Source: Pelargonium x hortorum (lineage: Eukaryota; Streptophyta; Magnoliopsida; Geraniales; Geraniaceae). Taken from it: a stretch of 64,000 bases of DNA. A program made the translations under genes and the position numbers. Shown here one piece after another: positions 12,917-26,559 of the stretch; within the stretch, counting starts at the first letter, position 1, and each line of letters opens with the position of its first letter. The notes beneath the pieces are model-generated. The model made no database searches and was not told where the DNA came from. It saw only the letters and a program-made list of their open reading frames with translations. The stretch spans positions 28,087 through 92,086 of the forward strand of contig JAYMTJ010000036.1 in assembly GCA_036897525.1 (NCBI GenBank), in the 5' to 3' direction.

Positions 12917-12989
12917 TACATTGGGGTTGGTAGAGCACTGGAAGATGAACCGGATGGCCACAGGTTCAAGTCGTATTCGTAGTAATTAG
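12917..12989 (+). pseudogene. tRNA-like remnant, closest to trnK(UUU)
   Basis: It begins 28 bases after the trnS-like element, same strand. The D-arm word GTTGGTAGAGCA and T-arm word CAGGTTCAAGTC match plant trnK, and the 27 bases between GAGCA and TTCAAGT equal the standard spacing. The variable loop TGGCC resembles the TGGTC of trnK. The anticodon stem is broken (CTGGA against CCGGA), the loop is AGATGAA without T33 or a TTT anticodon, the T-stem keeps only three of five pairs, and the acceptor does not pair. In angiosperm mitochondria trnS(GCU) often neighbours trnF, so a decayed trnF is the alternative. Confidence 0.4.
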
Positions 12990-14080
12990 GCCAGAAAACT
13001 TTTTTCAGATATAAAAGCCCATAAACAATGTTTTTCTTAATCTCAGAATTACTCTATAATGTATCACTTTATTTTAAGTTAACTAAACTAAGATTGCTCT
13101 ATGTCCTAAATAAAAAAACTCGGGGGTATAAAAGCTTCCTATTATATATAATAACAGACTCACAAGAAAGTTTTGGTTCACAAGGGTCTAAAAGCACAAC
13201 TAGGGATATTATGGTTATCTACTCGAGCGGCTCTTTTTTTGTGACTCAGCATGGTTCTTTTCACACGACATAGGTTTTCGAATGGTTTGTATTTGGTTGT
13301 ATATTTATGTCTATTCTATGCTAAAAGTCAAACTGAACAGTATCTTTACTCTAGAGTAGCAAGTAACATAGCAAATTGAAGTACTATTTCAATTTCTTTT
13401 TCTATTTCAGTTATCAAGGCAAGGGTTTAAGGTTCTACTTCTTGTAGTATCAGGTATATATATCTTAGCCTTCCTTAATTCTTTGGCTCTGAACTCCCCG
13501 ACCATCCACCGGAAAGCAATATAAGAATTTCTTCTTTGTAGGATAGTATTAAAACAAATCACTGAATTCTATCTGATGCTAGTGTGCTAGTGCATGGCGT
13601 GGGGGAGGAGCCCTTATATCTATCTGCCGTATACCTATGTCATAAGAGAGTTAGTGGTTTTTTAGCGGATAAAACTTTTTTTTAGTTATAATAAAAAAAA
13701 GCATAAATATATAAAGAACAGAGCAAAAGCTAGGAAAGTAGAGTTGATTTTAAGCTCCTAGAATAAAGTTCAAACTGGATTTCGGTTTTTCCCCAGCTGC
13801 CTCGTCTAGTTAACATCAGAAATAACAGGATAACCCTTTAATAATTATATAAATCAAGGGAACCCTACTAAGGACTACTATTTGGGTTTGTTGGACCCTT
13901 AGCCTTAAATAAGCCCCCCCAAATATGATATCTAAAAAGTCTCCTACTTCCTACTTGCATACTCTTTTTTCGCGTGTTGACCTTAAATAGCTAATATCGA
14001 ACAGCTACTTGCTACTCAAACTAGAAGAAGATCTTAAGCTTTCTATAAAGATCCTGGGTTTGGAATAAAACAAGTTGATA
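12990..14080. other. AT-rich non-coding DNA
   Basis: An 81-codon frame at 13028-13273 starts just after the tRNA-like pair but matches nothing I know. CATAAGAGA at 13641-13649 equals the core of the plant mitochondrial promoter consensus; the AT-rich box expected before it is absent. No other feature seen. Confidence 0.5.
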
Positions 14081-14140
14081 AGCACACGGCTTGAACCTAT
14101 GTCCACTAGGCAATAAACGAATGCTCTAACCTGGAGCTTC
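14081..14140 (-). pseudogene. tRNA-like remnant, isoacceptor unassigned
   Basis: On the minus strand the D-arm word AGCTCCAGGTTAGAGCA is followed by a T-arm word, GACATAGGTTCAAGCC. The T-stem keeps about four of five pairs including one G-T (ATAGG against CGTGT). The sequence between the two words contains CATTCGTTTATTG, loosely like the anticodon arm of methionine or isoleucine tRNAs, but no paired stem can be drawn. The 5' acceptor is not recognisable. Confidence 0.4.
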
Positions 14141-15300
14141 AGTGAAGGGAAGGGAAAATCTGTCTTAATTTCAATATCATAAGAGTCCCTTAGTAAAAAA
14201 GGGAGCTGTTTTTAAAGTAAAAATAACAAAATAAAAGAGGTCAAAGAGTCTCTAAAAGAAATTATATCCAAGTATGAAGCTATCTTAAACTAAGCCTTGT
14301 ACTTGAGCTCGGGCCTATTAGATTTTATATATAGAATTCCGATAGAAAGAGAAATTCCTCTACTAAATAATTAGAATAAAGATATAAAATATCCTAAATA
14401 AGAAATTCCTATGGTAATTCATGAAAATATTAGAGGTTAGACTCTAAACCTAAGCCCAACACAAAATGACAAGAGACTCCTGGGCAGTTTTGGAGATAAG
14501 TGCCCCTTGAGAAAGATAGACAGAATGCTCCTAAAAGATATATACTAACTCCTACACTGGCGGAGCCCCTAATTGGTTCATATACGACTACAGGAAAATA
14601 CAACTGCTCAATCCCTAATAGGAGATTTATCCTGTTCCCGAAAATGGTGGAGCATCATGTGGGACCGGCAGCTCCTTAAAACCCTTTAGAACCCTTAATA
14701 CGGCACGGCACTATTTAAAAGGACTCTTAGGAAAGACCCAAAAGAGAATCCTCAGGGGAACTCCTACTATAATTATTATAAAACTTAGGCGGGAGCTGCC
14801 AAATCTAAATGAAAAGCTAAAACGCTCTGTATCATCAAATGGGAATATCTCCTTCACAATAACCGGATACTATATAGATTTTCATGATAGCTGCTTTGTC
14901 TTTGTATAGGAATTACTATAGAAAGAAAAACTCTAAGAATTTCATTTTATAGGTTCCGAGCTCGAGTCTATTAGAAACCCAGTTACTCGAGGATGTGTGC
15001 AATCAGGGATTATCTTTTCAGGCAAGCCACGTAATCCATACTTGTTGTAGCAGAGCTTAATCTAGAACTACGTTAAGTGTTTGTATCCATAATATTCAGG
15101 ATTATTCATAAAAAAATGACACGAATACCTTGAATAGTGCGTATTTATAGTTGTAGGACAGAGATTTTACAGATAGATATATATATAGATATTCAACCAA
15201 TTGTCATTCGGCACTAATCTCAATTTTTTTGATATCGCATTAAAGTAGGACAGCTTTAAATGAAAAGCAGGTAATAATACAGCTAAGAAGAGGGGTCTTA
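14141..15300. other. AT-rich non-coding DNA
   Basis: CATAAGAGT at 14178-14186 with an AT box in front (TTTCAATAT) resembles a plant mitochondrial promoter in eight of nine core positions, but no gene follows. Nothing else was recognised. Confidence 0.45.
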
Positions 15301-15363
15301 TAGGGTCTAGCAAGACTTGAACCCATGACATTTATACTACGATTACTTTGATCTACCATCGTC
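15301..15363 (-). pseudogene. tRNA-like remnant, trnK-like 3' half
   Basis: On the minus strand the end reads GGTTCAAGTCTTGCTAGACC, close to the T-arm and 3' acceptor of plant trnK (GGTTCAAGTCCTGCTATACC). A D-arm word, GATGGTAGATCAAAG, lies at the right distance, with GAGC changed to GATC. The anticodon region (AATCGTAGTATAAAT) forms no stem and has no TTT at the expected place. The T-stem is mostly G-U pairs. The GGTAGA-CAAAG and GTCAT-GGTTCAA words also appear in the remnant at 53.45 kb, so the two may share a parent. Confidence 0.4.
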
Positions 15364-18300
15364 TGGTAAAAACGAAAATTGTGTTCTTATAAATCCGTAA
15401 GAGTACTACATCTTTTACTTGAGTGTTTGTTTTGGAAGACATTTTTTATTTAAGTGATTCTCATTTCGATTACCTTGTCTTTTGTAAATGATTCATATTA
15501 CATACTCTTTAGGCTAGGAAATAGACTTTCAAAAGGATTCGGTAAAAGACCCTGTGTAGAGCAAAATAGACTCTAGAATAGGGTTATCTAAGAATTAAGA
15601 AAAGGGATATTATTAAGGTAATAGAGTTCCGACCTAAGTTAAGTACAATGACAATGGTAACTGGCTGCAAAATATCAAAAAAGGTATTTACTGACTGGAA
15701 TTTCATTCATTTACTACTAAACCGAAAGATGCTTCTAAACTGAGTTGATTTACAATGTTGAATTCTTAGGAGAAATCCAAAAGCTGTGCTGACCAAAAGG
15801 ATTCGCAAAGAGTAGAGACAATTTCCTGCATCACAAGTAGACTTTTGTCTTAAAAGGAAATAGGTGCAACTAAGACGAATAGTAACACAACATCTAGACT
15901 AGAATGGGGGTATTCCTAAAGGTTGGTGGGACCTAACATAGATAGACAAGGCTAAATTACGAGTTGCTGGGGTCTATCAAATAATAGATTTTGCTCTTAC
16001 TAGGTATCCGGTGTAATAATTAACCATATATTTAAGAACGGGGGATACTACTTTATAGTATAGAAGTAGGTACATAATACGGAGTACGCTATAGGAATAG
16101 GAGGAACCACCTGGAAAGATATTCCAATAAAATTAATAAACTTTGCATACAAGGACTCGATATAAGAGGGGAACCCAACCCTGAAATTTGTACCTCTATG
16201 AAGAAGTCTATTAACCCCTGGGCAGGGAAAAGCGTATAGAACTTTTGTAACTACAAGTGCATAAACTCTTCCCTCTAAACTCTGGAAAACCCAAATCTCG
16301 ATGTAGAATACCCCCGTTTCAATATATGTATATAACCGGAATACATAGTCAATAAGAATTATAAAAAAACAAAAAGGAATTACAGTAGTTGGCTCCTTAG
16401 CTAAAAGGGGGTCAGATTGGACTCTATTTTCTTTGTCCTGAGAATATAAGATACTTTTTATTAGGAATTGGAAACTGGATTCTCTGCTTATTCATAGCCT
16501 TAATCTTAATACCTAGAGTTAGACCTGTTCTGTGGAGCTTTGTCTTATGGAACTTAGTACCTGTCTTGATAATAACACCCTTCTGAGAACCTCGACTTAT
16601 TATACATTGTACCTAAGTCGACCCTTGCCTTATCCAAGTGTATTTGGGTTCCTCTTCTCCCTTATGGTTTAATAGGTCTAGTAGCTTCTACTAACAGAAA
16701 GTTCGTAGTTCATAAAGGGCGATTTGGACTTCTTGTTATTGAGCAAGCCTTGTTAGGACTCTCTGTGTTGCAAAAACGTACCCTTTTCAGAAGTAGAACG
16801 GGCCCATAAAAGAGACTGAATCCAGCAGAAACTCAAAAGGCTCCTTTTAAATTACGGGTAACACGGGTAGGACTCACTCCCTTTTTATAGAAGGAGTCTA
16901 GGAGTGAAGAGTCATTTAGAGATTAAAGGCTTTGTTCGGGAGTTAGATTGTAATTTAATAAATAAGGTAGAGGGGTTTACCCCGGATACTTATTGGGTTA
17001 TAGGTTTCTATTAGTAGTGGGTTAAGTCCAAACAAAAAAAAGTTGTTCCTATCTTGATATAGTGTTTGTACTAAGTAATGGAGCTAACCCGGGTAACGGC
17101 ATACCTACAGAACTTCTTTTAAGGAAGTTAGCAGCTACGTGTATTCTTAAAAAAAGGAATTGCGAGTCGTTTTTTGCTATAATTTAGGATAGCAGTTCCG
17201 CCTTTCTCATTCAAAACGGAGGTCAACAAGTTAGGCAACAACTCAACAACAACTCAAATTGTAGCTTCCGGTACAGATATACACAAGTATAATACCGCAG
17301 TTTTTTGTGGGAACGCGGTAAACCATAAACAACGAGGAGTCTCCCCCTTTTATATAATAAGGAGCGGCTTTTAGAAAGTTATTTCCTGAACTAAGAAGGT
17401 TCGCTATACGACGCATTTACTACTTGCAAGGGTCAAAGTCCCCCACAAAGTCCTAGATAACTGCTTTAAATACAGCACAGAAATCCCTTATAATCAATCA
17501 ATTTTGGCTTGATTTTTTTTAAGTCCCTGCTCCTGCCGTACACTCTTGGATTATTTTTATACACTTTACTCTTGATACAAAAAGCCAAAATAGATGACTT
17601 TGCAGCTACGTACTATTTCTTTTCTTTCCTTTTTTGTAAACCTGCCGAGGATCCCTCTACTCTAAAAATTAAGGAACAGACTGAAAAGTTAAGATTGACA
17701 AAGGACCTCTCATTTGTTAAATAAGGGAAGCACAACTCTTACTACGCTCTGATTAAGCCTTTCAACCCTACAGGGGATTACTACAAGTTGTATTAGAGAA
17801 GTACTCTAACCCCTACCTTGTAGTTAAGGAGTAAACCCGAGCGAGGATCCCACGGCTATATCTACTAATAAAATGTTTACTCACCTGATTGTAAAAATCT
17901 TTTAAGTAAGCTGAACTCCTAATTCTAAATTAAGATTTGAGAGAACCTTCTTTCTTTATATTTGTGCAAATTATTGAGCTCTTATATCCCGACTTTCCGA
18001 AAACTAATGTTGAAGGCAACAAACAAGTAGGGTTCTATACATTTGTAAGAATACTTGGTTAAAAAGTTTCAGTATTAGATACATAGGTTAGAAAATAGTT
18101 ATATAATGGATTAAAATATGTAATGTAGGAATCCCGGCAATTCCCTTGCCAAAAAAAAGGCTTGCACTTTTCTTTTAGAGCTTCTAATTTTTAAGTCGCC
18201 AGGATACTTTGTAGTATTCTTACTTGCGTAAAAGAGTAGTTAATCTGGTTAAATCCAAGAGTAGGACCCCGTTTCAAGGCTCCAAAGGATTTTTTTAGAT

Positions 18301-21070
18301 CCGGGTGCTAGAATGCAAAACCGTAAGGAGATTTTATCAAAATAGAATACAGTGCTTACTTTCCGGATCCCCTTTAGCTATGCACAATAACCCCAGCTTC
18401 TCTAAAAGTATTAAAAAAATCGCTACTAGTTTGCCTATTCATTAACCGACATTGGCTAGAGTTGATATTCCTGATATATTATAATACTTATTCGTAAGGG
18501 TTTTTCTGAAGGGGACCTTCATGTCCTGCTTTTAAGATCCCAAAGTACAGATTATATTCCTCTTCTGCTTTATAGGTTTTTATAGGATCTCGCTAACTAA
18601 ATAGATAAGGTAATATTAATATACGTGATTCTAAATGTACAAGATAGTCAATTCATTTGTTTACAGAAGAAAAGCAATACCCACAAAAGGTAAGAGGAGT
18701 ACTTAGTTTAGTTGCCTTAGTAATCTCTTTTTTTCCAGTATTAAGGAATTATTCTGTACAAACAAGGTATGCAATTCTCGTCTCAAAGTACTTTCTAATT
18801 AGTCCTGTTCTTTATTTTATTAGTAAAAGCGGGTCCGTTTAGCTTAAAGTAAGGAGGTTGCCTATTTACTTTTCTGTTCCAGGGCTCTAGGAATTGAAAG
18901 GATACCGGTTTCGGATAATAATTTCTAAGGAAATGTATAATATAATATAAGAAATCCAGTGTAAGAGGGACTAATTCCTGGTTGTACTAATTCCTTTTGT
19001 AAGAAACAATTGGGCAGACTCATGTTTAATGCAAGGAAATGTCCCAATTAGAGCATAGGACCCACTTTATACAGGGTTTACGTTTTATACTTGCCCTCTC
19101 AAAAAATTGAACTACACCCTTGTAAGTTACTTAGTCCTACAATTTGGTAAAGAATTGGCTTACAATAACTAAACTAATAAAAGTCCTCTAAAAATTCAAG
19201 AATACTCTATAGTATAGAAATACTAGCAAAGCCGTAGGGGTCCTTATGAATAATAAAGTTTATCGGGATAGCTGGTGAGTAATGGTGTTCAAGATAGATA
19301 AGAAACCCCTTCCTTATTTCTAGAAATTAAACCTTAAAACCTAGTTACTCTTTAAATAATAAATCAAACTTTGAGTATTCGGGGGTTTTTAGAAAATGCC
19401 TGTGTATACGGGTGAAATTCCGTAAAGTCTGTGAAAGGTAAGTAAAATTCTCCTGTTGTACAAGTCCGTAGCTATACTACGCCTTTACTTGTGAAAAGAA
19501 GAGACGCTTATAGTTAAAGTTAAACCCTGCGGTCATCCCGGACTTGTTCTAATATATATAGACAATCCCTTATAAGATGCTAGAGAGGGTTAGCTTAGTT
19601 AGTACTTAGAAGGGATCCTCCTAGAATTTCTTTTCTAAACTAGATCCACACCTGGACTTAAAAAAACCCCTCTCACTAAATCTTGCTTTAGTCCGGGCCC
19701 CTTTTTTTTTTTTTTTTTGAGTAATTTATCACATGGCAGCTTGCCCTTTACAAAAGACACTCTAAAAATCTTATTAAAAAAAGGGACCCCCGGTGTTGTT
19801 GTTGCTAGCAAAACCTAATACTCCAGGGAAAAGAAACCTTAAATAATTCCTGAGCAAAACCACCCGTAGTTTTTAGGAATAAGTAAATCAGATAGATATA
19901 GAACAAAGTTTACAAGTTTAAAGTCAAAGCGCGGATCCGCTAATAGGGCTAACTACTATAAACTTAACTAGGTAAAAATGTTGTATTAAGGGAAACACTG
20001 CTCACAGATTATAGAACTCTTAGAATTTACGGGGACTTTTGAGGGATGCTCACTACTGTAGTAATATGTAATGAAATCGCTAGTAAAGGGTGCAATAGGT
20101 AGTAACTTGGTACGAATTTATAAACTTTCTCAAAAAAGGGAAAGCTCTTCTTTACTTATAGATCCAGAAATCCGGTTGGGATTCTAAATGTATGCTTTTT
20201 TTAGATGTTATTTCAAAATTTTAAGCGGAAGGGAGGTTCTTACTGTGAACTAAGTGTTGGTACTTAATTTAATCCTAGTCAGGTCTATACTATATATCTA
20301 TATATTAAACTCTTGCAAATGCAATAAAGTAAAGTAAAAAAGAGCTCCTGAAAAAGAAATCTAATGTATTCATAAGCCGGCATACCGTAACAATCTCAAA
20401 GATGAGATGCGTAAACCATGTCATTTCCACTTAATTCTGGAATTTATGAGATAGATGATATAAAAAATTATAATATACCTGAGATAAAAGGTGTTCGCCA
20501 GGATACTTTCATGAAATTCATATTTCAGTGAGAATGTTGTAGTATTTTAGGTTCGTCTCTCATTCTAGGATTGATCACTTCCTATGTATGGTAGATTCAT
20601 ATAGTATAGTGTAAATCAATTCTGTTCTTAACTTAAAAGAAAGATACATCAATACCAAATAAAAAAGTAAGAGAAGCTCTGATAAATTTAGTGTAGATAT
20701 TATACAGTGTATATCATGTAACTTCCCTTTGATACGTTACTAACCTACTTTCATTTTTTTAGAAATTCCTTTTTTCTATTTCTAAATAAAGTCTTTTCCG
20801 GATACTCCTTACCACTCTAGGTTAAGACTTTACTTAGTGATTTAATACTAAACTGTACTTATATAGATTCTCGTAATTGCCCCTAGGAAGTACAAAAAGG
20901 ACCGCTTTTAGAAAAGGTGTCAATTTTAATCAAAAAAAGAGTTTTTTAGAATCCGACATTGACTTAATAGAAAAATTGACTATTCGTTATTATAAAATAA
21001 GCAAGCCTTTAAATCTCAATCTCACAAAAACTTCCCAGTGCATTTTTGTTTGATCCTTTCCTTATAAATA
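15364..21070. other. AT-rich non-coding DNA
   Basis: About 5.7 kb with no gene. Frames at 17509-17724 and 18657-18842 are 71 and 61 codons and unrecognised. A run of 17 T lies at 19702-19718 after GGGCCCC. A 28-base word at 18877-18904 (ttccagggctctagg onward) recurs with small changes at 36581-36606. The stretch 16490-16680 is locally pyrimidine-rich with words shared by the C/T-rich block near 51.7 kb. Confidence 0.55.
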
Positions 21071-21140
21071 ACCTAATTAGTGCGATTTGAACCTGGGGAC
21101 CCCATTATGTGCTCTAACCAAAGTGAAGCCTGCCTGACCT
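21071..21140 (-). pseudogene. tRNA-like remnant with a shortened anticodon arm
   Basis: On the minus strand the D-arm word TTTGGTTAGAGCACA and T-arm word CCAGGTTCAAATC are both clear. Only 17 bases separate GAGC from the GGTTC of the T-arm, where about 26-28 are normal, so roughly ten bases of the anticodon arm have been lost. The intervening sequence contains a GGGGTCCCC palindrome. The 5' acceptor is not recognisable. Confidence 0.4.
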
Positions 21141-24100
21141 ATATCTATATTAATTAACCGATTAGAGTCCTGGTTCTAGGGTTTTCTGTGAGTTAGTAAA
21201 CAGTAAGTAAGTCAGTCTCAGATATTAATAAGACAAATTAACCAAGTAAAACAGGAATTTCCTTAGTCATTTTGATAACTCTGTCCCTAGGGCTCGTTGA
21301 GTATAAGCTATGCTCTTGTTGGAACAAATCTCTTAATGGACACCCCGCGCAGTACTGTATTCTCGTGCAAGTAAAAGGTAGTACAACGGGCTCATGTCAT
21401 GTTTAACCACGACTTCTAATATTATTGTTCATTTAACTCTGCAGAATAAAGTGAAAAAGGAGAGGGGTTATACTCTGTCTAAATAGGACATGCATTGAGT
21501 AACAATGGGTTGGGGTTTCCTGCTTTAAAGTCTAACTCTCTGAATATAACGAGTAAAGTTGAAAACTTCTTATCCATCCTCATCACAGGGAGGAAAAATC
21601 CACTATAAATAAACCCAACATCTTAAACGGATAAAACTTCAGTAAACTTAATAAGTAATCGAACCGGGGCTCTAAAATCCTAGTTTGATGTTTTGCCAGA
21701 TACAAGCTATTTTTAGGGGTTTACTATATAGAATCTATTATGCGGAGTCTTTTGAAAGTAAAGTATTCATTATATATTAATATCATTGCTCCGCTTTTTT
21801 TAGAAACTTCACTCATTCCAACCAAAAAAAGGATGCTAGTTAAGATTTCCCTGGAAGTTAGCTTATAGCTAGTCGTTGTACATCGATTTTGGGGGTTTAA
21901 AAAATTTCTTTTTTGTAGAAGAATTCCTGCAAGTGAGCTTCATCGATGAATGAAGTATACCCGTTTTTTGGGCTTGTGTGAGCTCTAAGTTTTCTAGATA
22001 TAGCTTTATTCTGAAACATTTCTATTTATACCGGGCTTTGGCTTTGTTCTTGTATTCTTATGAGGGAACTGACCCAAGGTGTATGAGTACTATCAAGTTG
22101 GTGTAATCAATACAGGTCGATGGATGCTCTATTGCCAAGTTCTATATTTCTAAATAAATTGTGAATTAGAAGTACTTTAAGAGGACCCCTTCAAATGCGG
22201 GCCTTTAAGGGCTTAGCCCCAGCCTAAGAGCTAGATTACAACCTATATATTTGTATTTTGACTTCGAGTTGCAGGTATTTTAAGAACAATTTAAGGAGAA
22301 ATTCCTCTTGTTTTTAAGGCTTCCTTTTCTAGCCTAACAGAATTTCTAGTAAGGTTAATAATAATTTTCTCTTTTACGAATTCTGAGATTCTTGACTAGA
22401 GTGGGTGCGCATCTTATTAATAAAAATGAATTGAGGTAATTGTTCATCATGTACCGGTCATACTAAACAAATTAGGAATCAATTAACACTTAAGGAAGGC
22501 CAGTCCAAGACCTACGAGAAGTTTTAGGATATTAATTTAAGAATTTTTTTAATTATGCTTTTAAAATTAACAAAAGTTTAAGTCAGTGTCTCTTGAAGAG
22601 AATTCCGAAAGTCTAAGAGCTCCAGAGGGAGAGGTAATTATTACCCTTTTTTTTTGGTAGCGCTGTGACATAACTTAACTATATATATAAGTTCATCTTG
22701 ATAGATTAGATTCTTTTTGTTGTATAGCTATGAATTCATTTTCAATAAATATAAAGGAACAATAGTGTCCATGGACTAGTACAAATCCATTATCAACGAC
22801 TAATTATTGTTATATCAAGCATAGCGTAAATAAACCTTAAGGGCTTCCCTTACTTAATATATATATAATTAAATACCCTAGGAACTCGGAGTAAGAGACT
22901 GGATTGTCGGACAACAGTGTGTGGGGTTTAAGTAATTCGGAAGCAAAAATTCTTAAATTAATATTACATTGAAGCGCTAAGTCTAAAAAAAAAGAAATAT
23001 CCATTGTACTCCTCGTTACTCTTTTTTTATTAGCAACAAGTGCGGATAAAGTTTAGGCTAGGATCCCATTTCCAGGGTACAAAGGGGAAAAAGCATTAGT
23101 AAATATCAGAAACTTTCTAATTAAAGAAGATAGAATAACTAAGTTGATGTCTACTGAAATGAACCTAGTTCAAAATGACTCAAGCTATTGTATTGAAGCG
23201 AAAATCACCCGACTTGCGAATATAAAGTTATAAATACCTGGCTATCTTGGTGCTTGTGAAATAAAGAACTTCTTGCGAAATCTTTTTTTATGATAAAAGA
23301 ACTCAGAAGACCTATTTAAACAACAGAGATTAAGTATACAATTATATATAAATAAAGAGACAGAAAAAGAAAGTCTAATATAAAATTTAAGAAATTCCTT
23401 ATAACTTATAACAATAGAAAACCCCGATTATAGAATAAAAAGTGAGACACTTGCATACCTAATGAGGCGTTTACTAGCCTACAACCTCCAACTTATTATT
23501 ATTAAAGTATGATGATTCGTTTTACTCGCAGTTTTATCCTTACGGAGAAGTTTAAAAGCTCTCCAAATTCTAGCAAATAAGATTAAACCTTAAAATGTAT
23601 ACTTGGTTTTGGAATTTTCATAAGCTATTTCGTTTTAGTTAAGGCATAACAGCAGGAAAACAGAATAACAGATCAACTCTATCTTACTTTCTTGCTATAT
23701 TACCTGTTATGAAATTACGAAATAAATAACAGGAATATAGGTCCAGTAAGAAAAAAGGCGATAAGGAAGACAACTTCTTAGTTTTTATTCCCTTAGATTG
23801 TAACAAAGGCGGTCCGCGGAGCTTCTATATATGCACGAAATGCTTTAGCAATATAAAAGAGTTGTGTTCCTATTGTTTTTAAGGGTTTTCTATTACTTAT
23901 TTGTATTTCCTGGCTGGAGTTAGTGTTCCCTTGTACTAATGTCTCTTCCCTGCATAACTAAATAAAAGTAGTTTACTAGAAGATAGCTCATAAAATCCTA
24001 GGATGCAGTTACAAGCCCGAGTTATTTAAGCCCAGGGAGCTCGCCTAGGCAAGAGAGAACACCGGTCAGTGCTACGCCTTCCCTCCTCTTTAAAACCTAA

Positions 24101-24780
24101 AAAGAGCACTCTAAAAGCTCTATGTGCAAATTACGTGTCTCTAGTGAAAGAACTCAAAGAATTTGTTAAAATTCCAATCTATCTAAGAAATAAAAAAGAA
24201 AGTACTAGCCATGAAACTTACTTGAAATTAGAAAATGTATTCAAAGTGGGGCACTTTCTTTAAAAAAAGGACAAAAAACCTAGTGAAATTTTCCATTCTT
24301 CGGAATTCTATAAGGAAAGCCTAGATCCGTAGCTGACGTCTAAGTAATTTCTATTAAAAAGTAGACCTAATTAACCGAATTATCATATAATGCGTGAGTT
24401 TTAGTCCATTAAAAAGTCAAAAATGGATCTCCGTATAACAAAGTAGAATTGTAAAACTTAGGACAATCTGGAAGTAGATATAGAGTTTGAAAATGCAGTG
24501 GGAACCTTTAATAGAGCTTTAGACATTTCTTGTTATCCTGGACACAAAAGGAGGCGGCGCCTGAATACTTCAATTTCATTTCTTCCTATAAAGGGGAAAT
24601 TCAGACTTAGGTAGCTAAAAAGCGCTTTAACTAAAAACAGGCTTCAACTCATTTACTGGACTCCCTTCTTTAATCAATGGAAAAAAAGAGAAAGTTTATA
24701 TTAAATTAAGCCTGAATAGCCCATTGTCTTATTAGTTTAGCTCTGTTTTTTTGTGCATTCAAACCCCCATAAAATGTAGG
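21141..24780. other. AT-rich non-coding DNA
   Basis: No gene recognised. A minus-strand T-arm-like word (AGCCCCGGTTCGATTAC) lies near 21656-21672 without a D-arm. A 64-codon lysine-rich frame at 24069-24263 matches nothing I know. Dinucleotide TA runs occur near 22680 and 22857. Confidence 0.55.
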
Positions 24781-26100
24781 ACTTTAAAATTAGACCTTTC
24801 TTCTGAGAGAGAGTTTTCCTATAGGCCTTACTCTGTATCACTTCTTAACAGCTATACCTTTGTTAGCTATACTTACTCAATTGAACTTAGAGCCAGCCTT
24901 CGTAACCGGTTCTTATAAGTCTTAGCAGCTATACCCGCAGCTAGACTCTTATTTAGAATATTCTTTCTTTGTATTCCCTACCCTTTTGGTAATTCTAGTT
25001 ATCATATCTATAAAGTGTATTCTACTCTACTATAAATTAGTATTAGTTTGGATCTAGTATATTATTCTATAGTATTGTACCTTGCTTGTTTAAGTTAAGT
25101 CATTTCATACCTCATAGCCCTTTGTGCTTATAAGAGATAGAGCCCTTCTCGGGAGAGAAGAGAATAGAGAGCATCAATGTACCTGATAGCGAAGGAAATG
25201 AATAATAGTACTAGAACACCTTACACTATAAAGCAAAGCCTAGAACAAACTTTCACTTCAGTTCTCTTACCAGAATAGAATGCTCTGTCAATCCTTTTCT
25301 AAATCTCTAAACTCAGAATAGAATTAGGAACAACCTAGACTCTTTCTTAATTGTAAAAGACTTCCTATAAAGGAAAAGAAAACTAGAATTTCCAAAGCAG
25401 AATTGGATGAAAGAAACTTCCAATTAAAGGATAACTAAACGAACAAATCTAATGCTTATAGAAATTCTGGCTCCTATTGCCTGCCTGTTAGTTAGTATTG
25501 TACCATATTCCCCTACTTTAATTCACTTTCATTCTTTCATTATAGACCTTGAGCCCTTACCTTAACATAGTTTAGAATATATTCTCTTTTATTTTGACCT
25601 ATTCCGGATACAGATATAAATAAAAAGGCTTGAGGAAACAAATTCTCTCCTTAATGAAAAAAAGACTTTCACTACATTTACTTGTTTACTGGAAAAAAGG
25701 ACTGAAGTAATCCTTTATTCCCTAGCATCTGCATTACTATACATACCTTTTCAATTTGAAATATTTGAATTATTAAAACCTTTAAATTAAAGCTGCTACA
25801 CTTTATTATCACTTACTTTCCTCTTTTGTACTACTAGCTTTCTGTATCGCTTGTTGCATACTTTTTTTTGACAGCCTTGCTTTTTTCTTAGTCTTCATAG
25901 TATCCCAGTACTTTGTAGCTTACTGTTACTCTTCTTAATTTTTATACCTGTCTTTAACCTTTCCTCAGAGAACCGGGAATTAAATCCTGTGTTAGCTCTT
26001 GCCCCGGTAACCTTTTCAAGTAGACTCTCTATGATGGGATGGGTTAAGCAGTTGACTTTACAACATTTCATTTTAGCTTTTGACTCTGAGAAATTTGTAT
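24781..26100. other. Pyrimidine-rich non-coding block (+ strand)
   Basis: From about 24.78 to 25.10 kb and again from 25.48 to 25.96 kb the plus strand is visibly rich in C and T, with repeated short words such as agctatacc and tacctgtc. The words resemble those at 16.5 kb and 51.65-52.05 kb. Near 25.14-25.17 kb a purine-rich run (gagagaagagaatagagag) interrupts. No gene recognised. Confidence 0.45.
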
Positions 26101-26559
26101 CATACCTTATGGCTTTTAGTTAAAATATATTGTTTCTCATCAGCCAAGTCCCCGGATTTTGCTTACTTTTCATAATCAATCCTGGAAAACGACTCGGTGT
26201 ATAGCGTTCTATTTCAAAATTTCGGATAAAGCATAAGTTCCGGGCAGTTCTTAAAAGAGTTTCCAAGAGAAGCAGCCGCCATAGGAATAAACAATGACAT
26301 AGGAATGTTTCAAAATTTGGTGTAATACCTTGCAGTGTCAATACAAAGTAAAAGGGAGTTTAATTGACCCCTATGGAAAAAAGATTACTGAATTTATCAA
26401 TTTCCACATTTATTACTTATTTGAACGAGCGCTTCCTAAATTGTTCACAAAACCCTTGAGGCTTTGCTATCCCCTAGAGTCCCTTGCTAACAGGACTCAT
26501 ACCACGGCAAATTCAATTCTTTTTTCACAGAACTGGGAAATCCTTATAGAATAGAATAC

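Noticed and set aside
19702-19718. Run of 17 T as a terminator or poly(A) tail of an inserted transcript
   Set aside because: No hairpin before it, no gene next to it and no target-site duplication that I can see.
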